Shown here: positions 9,294 through 18,071 of the stretch, one piece after another
How positions within the stretch are numbered: position 1 is the first letter of the stretch
Layout: each line of letters opens with the position of its first letter
Source of the DNA: Streptococcus infantarius subsp. infantarius ATCC BAA-102
GTDB lineage: Bacteria; Bacillota; Bacilli; Lactobacillales; Streptococcaceae
DNA: 64,000 bases
Direction of reading: 5' to 3'
NCBI RefSeq assembly: GCF_000154985.1
Contig: NZ_DS572691.1
Coordinates: 1-64,000 of the forward strand
Program-made: the position numbers and the translations under genes
The notes under the pieces: generated by a model
Databases searched by the model: none
What the model was told of the DNA's origin: nothing
The model's input: the letters and a program-made list of their open reading frames with translations, nothing else

Positions 9294-9308
9294 TTATAAT
9301 CATTATAA
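9294..9308. promoter_or_regulatory. Per box (PerR operator)
   Basis: TTATAATCATTATAA is a perfect match to the Per-box consensus TTATAATNATTATAA, and the palindrome extends to 9292-9310. It lies about 22 bp upstream of a TATAAT -10 (9332-9337) for the metal ATPase, where PerR binding would block transcription. Peroxide or loss of iron or manganese should relieve it. Confidence 0.88.
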
Positions 9309-9366
9309 ATAAGTAGTTTTTTTGGAACTATTATAATATAATAGAAGTATGAAAGAGGTGAATAGA

Positions 9367-11163
9367 ATGTCAAACTTCAAAAAATTACTTACAACTCTAA
9401 CTATTGCACTATGTGCATTGGTTATTAATTTTATTCTTCATAAACCAGATTTGGCCTACATTCTAGTGGCTATTGCCGGCGGTATTATGTCTTTATCAAT
9501 GCTTATTGATATGATTAAGACTTTAAAATCTGGTCAGTACGGTGTTGATATTCTAGCTATTTCAGCTATTATTGCTACCTTACTTGTTGGTGATTATTGG
9601 GCTAGTCTTATGATTCTCATCATGCTTACAGGTGGGGAAAGTCTTGAAGATTATGCCAGTAAACAGGCCAGTCGTGAATTACGAAGTCTTCTTGATAATA
9701 GTCCCAAAATTGCACATCGCTTGATTGGACACGAGTTGGAAGATGTTCCTGTTGAAGCTTTAAAAATTGGTGATGTAGTCGTCGTTAGACCTGATGAGAT
9801 GGTGCCAGTAGATGGACGTATTTTACGTGGAGAATCTGATTTTAATGAAGCCTCACTGACTGGTGAATCTAAACCAATTGAAAAGAAGGTTGGAGATAAT
9901 ATTTTATCTGGTTCTATGAATGGTTCAAATTCTATCCAATTTGAAGTTACTTCACTGGCTGAAGATAGTCAATACCAACAATTGGTGAGATTGGTAAAAG
10001 AGTCAACTTCAAATCCTGCACCATTTGTTAGACTTGCTGATCGCTATTCAATTCCTTTTACAGTCATTGCTTATGTAATCGGTGGATTTGCTTGGTTTGT
10101 CTCAAAAGATCCAGTGCGTTTTGCTCAAGTCCTTGTTGTAGCTTCGCCATGCCCCCTAATATTAGCAGCCCCTGTAGCACTGGTTGCTGGCATGAGTCAA
10201 GCATCAAAGAACGGGATTATTATTAGAACAGGGACAACCCTAGAAAAGTTGTCTGGTGCAAAATCTGTAGCTTTTGATAAGACGGGTACTATTACACAAG
10301 GAAACCTAGCTGTCAATCAAATCATCGCAGTTGAAGGGACCACGGAAGAAGAACTCATTCAGCTTGCAGCAAGTCTTGAACAAAATTCATCACATATCTT
10401 AGCACGTTCACTAGTACAATACGCTAAAAGTAAAGGTATTACATTTTTACCTGTCACATCAGCAACTGAAGTAACGGCTCAAGGTATCATAGGAAAGATT
10501 TCAGGTAATGAAGTTTCAGTAGGCAAACCGAGCCTTATCAAAAACTTTAGTTCTGAAAATCTTTCAAAAGAAACTAGCATTTATGTTGGTAAAAACGATC
10601 ATCTGCTCGGATATATTACTTTTAAGGACTCCGTTCGACCTGAAGCTAAGGAAACAATGCAAAAACTCCAACAAATGGATGTTGAAAACCTAGTTATGCT
10701 CACTGGAGATAAAGATTCAGTCGCTAAGGAAATAGCAGAGCAGGTTGGTATTAATAAAGTCTTCGCAGATTGTTTACCACAGGATAAAATTAAGCACTTA
10801 AAAGATATTGGAATCCAAGATAGACCAGTTTTAATGGTGGGAGATGGTGTAAATGATGCCCCAGCCCTTGTAACAGCAGATGTCGGAATTGCTATGGGTG
10901 CTCATGGATCAACAGCAGCAAGCGAGAACGCAGATGTTGTCATCATGAAAGATGATTTGAGTAAGGTCGTACAAGTTATTGCTATTGCAAAACACACCAT
11001 GAAAATCGCTAAACAATCTGTTTTAATTGGCTTATTTGTTTGTTTAGTGCTAATGGTCATTGCAGCAACAGGTGTCATCCCGACTTTATTAGGAGCTATA
11101 CTCCAAGAAGTTGTTGATACGGTTTCAATTCTCTCAGAATTACGAGCACGTAAAAATGTGTGA
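9367..11163 (+). CDS. P1B-type metal-exporting ATPase, PmtA-like (probable Fe(II) efflux)
   Basis: 598 residues from ATG 9367, which has AGAGGTG 6 bp upstream; ATG 9349 lacks a site. The phosphatase motif SLTGESKP, the membrane metal motif SPCP, the phosphorylation loop AFDKTGTIT and the hinge GDGVNDAPAL are all visible. SPC instead of CPC, and no N-terminal CxxC domain, put it near the P1B-4 group. The usual His-Pro of the nucleotide domain reads SHIL here. In S. pyogenes the PerR-regulated ATPase PmtA exports ferrous iron; the Per box upstream makes this its likely counterpart. Metal specificity is inferred. Confidence 0.88.
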   Translation: MSNFKKLLTTLTIALCALVINFILHKPDLAYILVAIAGGIMSLSMLIDMIKTLKSGQYGVDILAISAIIATLLVGDYWASLMILIMLTGGESLEDYASKQASRELRSLLDNSPKIAHRLIGHELEDVPVEALKIGDVVVVRPDEMVPVDGRILRGESDFNEASLTGESKPIEKKVGDNILSGSMNGSNSIQFEVTSLAEDSQYQQLVRLVKESTSNPAPFVRLADRYSIPFTVIAYVIGGFAWFVSKDPVRFAQVLVVASPCPLILAAPVALVAGMSQASKNGIIIRTGTTLEKLSGAKSVAFDKTGTITQGNLAVNQIIAVEGTTEEELIQLAASLEQNSSHILARSLVQYAKSKGITFLPVTSATEVTAQGIIGKISGNEVSVGKPSLIKNFSSENLSKETSIYVGKNDHLLGYITFKDSVRPEAKETMQKLQQMDVENLVMLTGDKDSVAKEIAEQVGINKVFADCLPQDKIKHLKDIGIQDRPVLMVGDGVNDAPALVTADVGIAMGAHGSTAASENADVVIMKDDLSKVVQVIAIAKHTMKIAKQSVLIGLFVCLVLMVIAATGVIPTLLGAILQEVVDTVSILSELRARKNV

Positions 11164-11247
11164 TATAATTGCTTGAGATTCAATCTGTCAATTAAATTAG
11201 ACATAAAAATCTATGTTAGATTAGATGATACACTACCGATGATAATT

Positions 11248-13581
11248 ATGAAGAAGTTATTTTCTATATTAGTTGTTTTATTATCAGTGCTATGTTTTTT
11301 AGGTGGGGAAAAGGGAGTATTAGCTGAATCTAATAGTTTAGAGACTTTTCGAGGTTATGTAAATAATGATGGTAAGAGTAGCGAAAGCCGATTAGGTATT
11401 AATAATATTTATATAGATGACAATAGTCAGACTATTGTAGGGTACTGTTTTAATATCAAAAAGCAGTATTCTAGTATGTATGGAGATCGGTATACTAAAT
11501 GTACTAATGTAACTGTGGAGCAAATGAAAGAGAACAGTAGCAGTACATTGGAAGATGCGGTGTTATACGATTCGGTTATGAAAGTTTTATATAACGGTTA
11601 TCCAAATAATGGGAGTAGCATTCAACAAAAGTATCAGTTAACTGATGATCAGTTTAGAGGAATTACTCAGCTAGTTATTTGGAAATTCACAGATAGCTAT
11701 ACAGGGTATTCGTTTAGCTCTGACAATTTAGAAAATGTTTATAATGAATTAAGGAATGTTTCACAGTTAACTTATCCTTCAAATTTTAAATTAAATTTGT
11801 ACCTAAGTACAAATCCTTATGTACAAAATTTTCTGGCAGCAGAAATGTTGCCAGAAAATCAAACTGAATACACAAGTGTATCTGTCAATAAAGTTTGGGA
11901 TGATGCAAACAATCAAGATGGATAACGTTCAAGTGAAGTTACTGTTCAATTGTTAGCAAATGGAGTGGAAGTCTCTGGTCAGCAATTAGTGCTAAGTGAT
12001 GCCAATGGTTGGAATGGTACTTTTGAAAATCTTGATAAATATGACTCTGACAATGTTCTTATTGATTACACTGTAAAAGAAGTTACAGATTTATCTGGTT
12101 ATCAATCTGTGATTTCGGGAAGTGACAATAACTACACTATTACAAATACTCATGTTCCAGAGGTAATTAGTTTATCAGGAACAAAGACATGGGATGACAA
12201 TAATAACCAAGATGGTATCCGTCCAGAATCAATTGTTGTTCATCTACTTGCAAATGGTGTAGATACTGGTCAAACTAAAGAAGTTTCACAAACTGATAAC
12301 TGGACTTACCGATTTGAAAATTTACCGAAATATCAAAATGGTCAAGAAGTTGTTTATACTGTTTCAGAAGACAGTGTTGGTGGTTATGAAACTATCATTT
12401 CTGAATTTAACATTACAAACAGTCATACCCCAGACACGACAGAAGTGTTTGGAACAAAGACATGGAATGACAATGATGACCAAGATGGTAAACGTCCAGA
12501 TTCGAGTACAGTTAACCTTTTAGCCAATGGAACTAAGGTAGCTTCACAAGAAGTAACAGCTGATACGAATTGGACATATACGTTTTTAAATCTTGCCAAA
12601 TATGCAAATGGTAGTGCTATTACTTACGCAGTAACTGAAGATAGTGTTGACAATTACACGGTAACAATTAATGGATATGACATTACAAATAACTATACTC
12701 CAGGTAAAACAAGTTTGACAGTCACAAAAGTTTGGGATGATAGCGATGATCAAGATGGCTTTGTCCTAATTCTATTGATGTCCAATTATATGCTAATGGC
12801 AAAAAATCTGGTGATGTTGTGACGTTAACAGCAGCGAATAAGTGGACATATACATGGAGAAATCTTGCTGAAAAAGCAAATAAAAAGATATTGTTTACTC
12901 TGTCAAAAAAGTGACTGAAGTTGATGACTATACAACTACTGAAGGAAAAGTAGAGAACGGAAATGTAACCATTACGAATACGCATGTGCCAGTAATTCCA
13001 GAAGAACCAGAGGACCCTAAGACAACAGATGTGACATTTAGCAAAGTTGAAGTTAACGGTAGCGCCGAACTCCCAGGTGCATCGCTCAAAGTTGTTTCAG
13101 GTGAAACCGCAGACGGTCAAATCGCCACAGATGCAAAAACGGGTGAAAACTTAGCGTGGACTTCAGGTGATACAGCCAAAGTGTTCAGCTTGTCAGAGGG
13201 CGCCTACACTATGGTGGAAAGTCAAGCGCCAGCAGGTTATGACTTAGCAGAGTCAATCACTTTCCGTGTCACAGCAGACGGTCAAGTCGAGGTAAAAGGA
13301 ACAGACGGTTCATGGACAGTCCAAGCCGATGCGATAATCAAAATGGAAGATGCTAAAACACCAGTAATTCCAGAAAAAAACAGTCAAATACCCCAACAGT
13401 TGATGATCCAACAACTCTGTCAAGTAATTCTGATAAACAATCAGAGAAGAAACAAGAAAAGAAATCACTCCTTCCGTCAACAGGAGATAGCAGCGGTCTA
13501 GGATTGATGATACTTGGTCTAGTACTTGTATTATCAGTTATCTTTGGTTTTGTTTATAAAGCAAAAAAAGCTAAAGCATAG
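11248..13581 (+). pseudogene. Decayed thioester-domain/Cna-B cell-wall adhesin (LPSTG)
   Basis: A signal peptide (KKLFSILVVLLSVL) precedes a thioester-type domain with VGYCFN and TQLVIWKFTD, the positions of the Cys-Gln bond that couples covalently to host surfaces. Four Cna-B-like repeats follow, with the signatures VWDD or TWDD and NQDG or DQDG, then a SpaA-like domain (MVESQAPAGYDL) and LPSTGDSSG with a membrane helix. The reading frame is broken by TAA 11923-11925 where Gln or Lys is expected, and by three one-base losses near 12760, 12886 and in the A run at 13373-13380. Restored, the protein would be 778 residues. At least the nonsense codon argues for real decay. No sortase or pilin adjoins it. 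Confidence 0.85.
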
Positions 13582-13615
13582 TATTAGTTAGTAATTGAAT
13601 CGAACCTTTTAAAAA

Positions 13616-13640
13616 AGAGAGCCAATTTGGTTCTCTTTTT
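13616..13640 (+). terminator. Terminator after the adhesin pseudogene
   Basis: AGAGAGCCA (13616-13624) and TGGTTCTCT (13628-13636) form a stem with one G-T pair, followed by T residues. Confidence 0.8.
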
Positions 13641-13702
13641 GTGTTTATCTTTGATATTTTACCGCTTTACTTGTACTTGGCTTTGGTCTCTCTTGTGGTC
13701 TG

Positions 13703-13711
13703 TGTTATAAT
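13703..13711 (+). promoter_or_regulatory. Extended -10 promoter directing a leaderless tatD mRNA
   Basis: TGTTATAAT is a perfect extended -10 (TGn-TATAAT). The expected transcription start, 6-8 bp downstream, coincides with the tatD ATG at 13718, and no Shine-Dalgarno sequence lies between. Confidence 0.65.
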
Positions 13712-13717
13712 AAAATC

Positions 13718-14488
13718 ATGGAAATATTTGACACACACACGCATTTGAATGCTGATGATTTTGCTGGGCGTGAAGCAGAAGAATTGGCACTTGCAAAAGA
13801 AATGGGCGTCACTCGACATAATGTTGTTGGATTTGATGCACCAACTATTAAACGCGCTATTGAGTTAGCTGAAAAATACCCTGAAATCTACGCCACAATC
13901 GGTTGGCACCCAACGGAAGCAGGTTCATATACTCAAGAAATTGAGGATATGATTGTTGCCAATCTATCACACCCCAAAGTGATTGGTCTTGGTGAGATTG
14001 GCCTTGATTACTACTGGATGGAAGACCCAAAAGACGTCCAAATTGAGGTTTTTAAACGTCAGATTCAGCTTTCAAAAGACCACAACCTCCCTTTTATTGT
14101 CCACACTCGTGATGCTATGGAAGATACTTACAAAGTTATCAAAGAGGTCGGTGTTGGACCATGTGGTGGGATTATTCACTCATTTTCTGGTTCTTTGGAA
14201 ATGGCAGAGCGTTTTATCGAGCTTGGCATGATGATTTCATTTTCAGGTGTTGTGACCTTTAAAAAAGCTCTTGATGTTCAAGAAGCTGCGCAAAAATTAC
14301 CGCTTGATAAGATTCTAGTTGAAACGGATGCGCCTTATCTTGCCCCAGTTCCAAAACGTGGTTGTGAAAACCGCACCGCTTATACTCGCTATGTTGTAGA
14401 TAAAATTGCTGAACTTCGTGCATTAACAAGCGAAGAAGTGGCAAAAGCAACATCAGACAATGCAAAGAGGTTATTTAACTGTGACTGA
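13718..14488 (+). CDS. tatD: TatD-family metal-dependent hydrolase (DNase)
   Basis: 256 residues, the usual length. The metal-binding opening FDTHTHLN, the later GEIGLDYYW, VHTRDAMEDT, GGIIHSFSG and ETDAPYLAP motifs are those of TatD nucleases (TIM-barrel amidohydrolase fold). Cytoplasmic; linked in other bacteria to DNA repair and 3'-5' nuclease activity. The start is fixed by the DTHTH motif, since there is no room for a longer N-terminus. Its 3' end overlaps rnmV, the usual streptococcal arrangement. Confidence 0.95.
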   Translation: MEIFDTHTHLNADDFAGREAEELALAKEMGVTRHNVVGFDAPTIKRAIELAEKYPEIYATIGWHPTEAGSYTQEIEDMIVANLSHPKVIGLGEIGLDYYWMEDPKDVQIEVFKRQIQLSKDHNLPFIVHTRDAMEDTYKVIKEVGVGPCGGIIHSFSGSLEMAERFIELGMMISFSGVVTFKKALDVQEAAQKLPLDKILVETDAPYLAPVPKRGCENRTAYTRYVVDKIAELRALTSEEVAKATSDNAKRLFNCD

Positions 14489-15050
14489 AAAAATTAAAAT
14501 CCAAGAAGTCTTAGTCGTTGAAGGGAAAGACGATACTGCAAATTTGCGTCGCTTTTACGACGTGGACACTTACGAAACACGAGGTTCAGCTATCAATGAC
14601 GATGACCTTGAACGCATTGAAAAACTAAATGACCTGCGTGGGGTCATTGTCTTTACGGACCCAGATTATAACGGAGAACGCATTCGAAAAATCATCATGA
14701 ATGCTATCCCAAATGTTAAACACGCTTTTTTAAATCGTGATGAAGCTGCACCAAAATCAAAAAGTAAAGGTCGTTCACTCGGCGTTGAGCACGCAAGTTT
14801 CGAAGATTTGCAAAAAGCTCTTTCTGTCGTATTAGGAAATTTTGATGATGATAATCAATTCGACATCACAAAAGCTGACTTGATGCGCATGGGGCTTTTA
14901 ATGGGAAATGATAGCCGCAGGCGCCGTGAATATTTGGGCGAAAAGCTCCGCATTGGTTACAGCAACGGTAAACAACTCCTTAAACGCTTAGAACTCTTTG
15001 GCATCACTTTAGCCGAAGTAGAAGAAGCTATGGAGAGATATGAGGGATAA
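14481..15050 (+). CDS. rnmV: Ribonuclease M5 (5S rRNA maturation)
   Basis: 189 residues with a Toprim domain: VLVVEGKDDTANLRRF carries the catalytic Glu, and FTDPDYNGERIRK the DxD-type motif. It cleaves 5S rRNA precursors bound by ribosomal protein uL18. GTG 14481 (VTEKIKIQ) is preferred because AAGAGG sits about 10 bp upstream and homologues begin there; ATG 14460 would add seven residues. It overlaps tatD by 8 bp and is probably coupled to it. Confidence 0.93.
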   Translation: MTEKIKIQEVLVVEGKDDTANLRRFYDVDTYETRGSAINDDDLERIEKLNDLRGVIVFTDPDYNGERIRKIIMNAIPNVKHAFLNRDEAAPKSKSKGRSLGVEHASFEDLQKALSVVLGNFDDDNQFDITKADLMRMGLLMGNDSRRRREYLGEKLRIGYSNGKQLLKRLELFGITLAEVEEAMERYEG

Positions 15051-15571
15051 AAAAAGTTGCGCTTTTACGGGGAGTTACACCAGTTGGGCAGAATCGTATT
15101 ACTAAAATGGCTTATCTGGCAGAGATTTTAACAGAAGCAGGTCTTGAAAATGTTAAGACATATATTCAAAGTGGCAATATCGTTTTTGAGACAACCTTAT
15201 CTGACGATGACGTTTGTACATTGATTCATGACACGATTCAGGCAAAAATCGGTGCTGATTTATCGGTTATCCTAAAAACGCAAGCCCAGTTTACAACGGC
15301 TCTTGCTGAAAGTCTCTTTGATGAAAGCTATGACGTTTCACGTGTTCACCTTGTTTTTACAAATGACCAGTTTTCGCAGGATAAGTTAGCTGACCTGTTA
15401 GAAACTGACTTTGGTGATGAAATCTTGCGAGCAGGAAGTGAATGCCTCTATCTCTATTTACCAAGAGAAGCCAAGAAAAAACGACTGAATACCAATTATT
15501 TAGAAAAACAATTATACATCACAGCTACCATGCGAAAGCTCAGAAGTGTTTCACGTTTAAGCCAGATGTGA
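15040..15571 (+). pseudogene. DUF1697 family protein, frameshifted at the start
   Basis: The body reads VALLRGVTPVGQNRITK and QSGNIVFETTLSD, typical of DUF1697, whose function is unknown. It has no start codon in its own frame. The ATG at 15040, overlapping the rnmV stop, would fit if the seven-A run at 15049-15055 had one A fewer, giving 177 residues. This may be a homopolymer sequencing error, not a true pseudogene. It lies between rnmV and ksgA, probably in the same transcript. Confidence 0.75.
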
Positions 15572-15659
15572 TACAATAGTAAATTGCATTGACAGAAATG
15601 AAAGGAATGACAAAACCTTATTTTGGGGATAACTTGTGGATAAGGTAGTTAAATAAATT

Positions 15660-16532
15660 ATGAGAATTGCTGATTACAGTGTGACGCGTGCTGTCCTTGA
15701 GCGTCATGGATTTACATTTAAAAAATCATTTGGACAGAACTTTTTGACAGACACTAACATTCTACAAAAAATTGTGGATACTGCTGAGATTGATAAGAAT
15801 GTCAACGTTATCGAAATTGGTCCTGGTATCGGTGCATTGACAGAATTTTTGGCTGAAAATGCTGCTGAAGTCATGGCGTTTGAAATTGACGACCGTTTGA
15901 TTCCGATTTTGGCTGATACGCTTCGTGATTTTGACAATGTCAAAGTCATCAATGAAGATATCTTGAAATCAGACCTTCAAAGCCGTATCAAAGAATTTGC
16001 TAACCCAGACCTTCCAATCAAGGTCGTAGCAAATCTTCCTTACTACATCACAACACCAATCTTGATGCACTTGATTGAATCAAAAATTCCATTTGCAGAA
16101 TTTGTCGTGATGATGCAAAAAGAAGTAGCGGACCGTATCTCAGCAGAACCAAATACCAAAGCTTACGGTTCACTTTCAATTGCGGTGCAATATTATATGA
16201 CCGCTAAAGTTGCTTTTGTTGTACCACGTACAGTCTTTGTACCAGCACCAAATGTGGATTCAGCGATTTTAAAAATGACTCGCCGTGAACAACCACTCGT
16301 TCAAGTCAAAGACGAAGATTTCTTCTTCCGTGTTTCAAAAATTGGCTTTGTTCACCGCCGCAAAACCCTTTGGAACAACCTAACAAGCCATTTTGGAAAA
16401 GCAGACGAAATCAAAGCCAAACTTGAACAAGCGCTTGAAATCGCAGAAATCAAACCATCCATTCGTGGAGAAGCCCTATCAATTGCCGAATTTGCCAAAC
16501 TAGCAGACGCCCTAAAAGAAGTCGGATTATAA
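15660..16532 (+). CDS. ksgA: 16S rRNA (adenine1518/1519-N6) dimethyltransferase
   Basis: 290 residues, full length. RsmA/KsgA dimethylates two adjacent adenines near the 3' end of 16S rRNA late in 30S assembly. SAM-binding motifs [10 protein letters not shown] and [13 protein letters not shown], acidic FEIDDRL and the catalytic [10 protein letters not shown] are all present. In related streptococci rsgA follows it directly; here the bacteriocin locus intervenes. Confidence 0.97.
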   Translation: MRIADYSVTRAVLERHGFTFKKSFGQNFLTDTNILQKIVDTAEIDKNVNVIEIGPGIGALTEFLAENAAEVMAFEIDDRLIPILADTLRDFDNVKVINEDILKSDLQSRIKEFANPDLPIKVVANLPYYITTPILMHLIESKIPFAEFVVMMQKEVADRISAEPNTKAYGSLSIAVQYYMTAKVAFVVPRTVFVPAPNVDSAILKMTRREQPLVQVKDEDFFFRVSKIGFVHRRKTLWNNLTSHFGKADEIKAKLEQALEIAEIKPSIRGEALSIAEFAKLADALKEVGL

Positions 16533-16537
16533 AAATG

Positions 16538-16566
16538 AACCCCAGTCATTATTATGGCTGGGGTTA
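16538..16566 (+). terminator. Hairpin downstream of ksgA
   Basis: AACCCCAG (16538-16545) pairs with CTGGGGTT (16558-16565). There is no real T run after it, so it may be a weak terminator or simply a transcript-end stabiliser. Confidence 0.5.
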
Positions 16567-16665
16567 AATAATCTACTATTTATTTGAAATAAAAATCCAT
16601 TCTTTATTACTATGAATTTTAAGAGAATTTATTTATAGTAATTATGAGCTATTCTTTTCAAAATA

Positions 16666-18060
16666 TCAAAAATCTTTTAATAGCTTGTCTTTGTAATAAT
16701 TAAAGAAAGTTTTTTTGCCGATAGTGCTGATTGTTTTGCCTTGTAAACCATATTTTAATTTGGAGCTATCTTGTTTATCAACGGTGGCTAGTGCTGTCAC
16801 CTCAAAGACATTTCCTTCTTTGGTTTGTGTGGCAGAACTTGCAATTTTACTGATTTTGCCAGTGATAACAATGGCGTGATTGCTAATTTTTTCAAGGGTT
16901 AGGCGAACAGTCTGTCCTTTTTTCAATTGACTAACATGAGTGGAGTCAACGTAATAGCGGATAGCGACTTGCTGTGTTTTGGCAATTTCTGGGTAAATCT
17001 CTGCAATCTGACTGCCTTGCGGCAAGAGCGTTTGCCCTTCAAATTCATCAGAAACATGTAAAATGCCACTTTGACTAGCTTTTAAAACGGTGTCAGCTTT
17101 GGAGAGATTTGTCTGGTCAAGCTGCGCTTGCAAATTTTCTTTTTCTTGAGTAATTTGCGTAAGTTGTGTTTCAGCTTGTGTCAATTCCTGCTGACGCAAG
17201 CTTTCAATTTGATTAGTGGCACTAGTGTCATAACTTCCCGTTGAATAATTGGAAGCAGCTTGTGTTTGCAAACTAGAGATAGAGGTATTAATGCTATCAA
17301 TCTGCCCTTGTAGGTCTGTTAAAAATTGATTTTTAACACTTTCTTTGCTAGCAGAATTGTTGTCAGTTGAACTGCTTTGTGTATCGATTGTTTGAATTTG
17401 GCTAAGATAGCTATTAAGAGTAGTTGCATATGGATTATTGCCAGATACATTTGTTTTATCAGTTTGAATAGCATCTTTAACTTCTTGATATTGACTGGCT
17501 TGGGTTTGTAGGTTAGCAATCTGATTGGCGATAGCTGCATTTGCTTGGTTGACACCAGCTTCTTGTTTAGCAACTGATTGGTTTGATTGAGAAACTTGAG
17601 CAGTAATTGTTTGAGATTGATTTAAAAAATGCTCAACGGTTGCTGAATAATCAAACTCATCATCACCTGTAAAAAGGTTTTGTCCTTGCTTTAGACTTTC
17701 TTTCAATTGATTGAGTGCCTCTTGTTGACGTTCATATCTTTCGATTTGTGTTTGAATGGCATTAAGTTGACTATCTTCCAATTTGTCGGAGTATTGGATG
17801 AGTAAATCCCCCTTTTTGACTGCCTTATTTTCACTAAGATTATTGGTTAAAACGGTGTTATTACTACTTGATTGAACAACAGCGATGACTTTTGTTGGTC
17901 TAATACTACCAAGTGTCGTAACGGTAATTTCTTTTTTACCAATGAGAGAAAAGGCAAGGAGAAAAAAGACCAAGAGTGTCATTGGAATCACTAAGACAGT
18001 CGCAAAATTATGATAACGCCTATGATAAAATTCAGCAGATTGAAATAATTTAGGATTCAT
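16666..18060 (-). CDS. blpB: Bacteriocin/pheromone export accessory protein (HlyD/ComB/BlpB type)
   Basis: 464 residues. The membrane-fusion-like partner of the peptidase ABC exporter. One transmembrane helix near residues 22-43, a lipoyl-like half (NKAVKKGDLLIQYSDKL), a long Gln/Ser-rich coiled coil (about 90-320) and a C-terminal beta-rich domain. It begins 11 bp after the exporter gene ends, so the two form one leftward operon. Together they should process and export every double-glycine peptide in this locus, including the pheromone. Confidence 0.92.
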   Translation of the reverse strand: MNPKLFQSAEFYHRRYHNFATVLVIPMTLLVFFLLAFSLIGKKEITVTTLGSIRPTKVIAVVQSSSNNTVLTNNLSENKAVKKGDLLIQYSDKLEDSQLNAIQTQIERYERQQEALNQLKESLKQGQNLFTGDDEFDYSATVEHFLNQSQTITAQVSQSNQSVAKQEAGVNQANAAIANQIANLQTQASQYQEVKDAIQTDKTNVSGNNPYATTLNSYLSQIQTIDTQSSSTDNNSASKESVKNQFLTDLQGQIDSINTSISSLQTQAASNYSTGSYDTSATNQIESLRQQELTQAETQLTQITQEKENLQAQLDQTNLSKADTVLKASQSGILHVSDEFEGQTLLPQGSQIAEIYPEIAKTQQVAIRYYVDSTHVSQLKKGQTVRLTLEKISNHAIVITGKISKIASSATQTKEGNVFEVTALATVDKQDSSKLKYGLQGKTISTIGKKTFFNYYKDKLLKDF

Positions 18061-18071
18061 ATGGTCTCCTT

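Noticed and set aside
9349-9366. Upstream ATG of the metal ATPase as start
   Set aside because: It lacks a ribosome site and is only about 12 bp after the -10, whereas ATG 9367 has AGAGGTG at the right distance.
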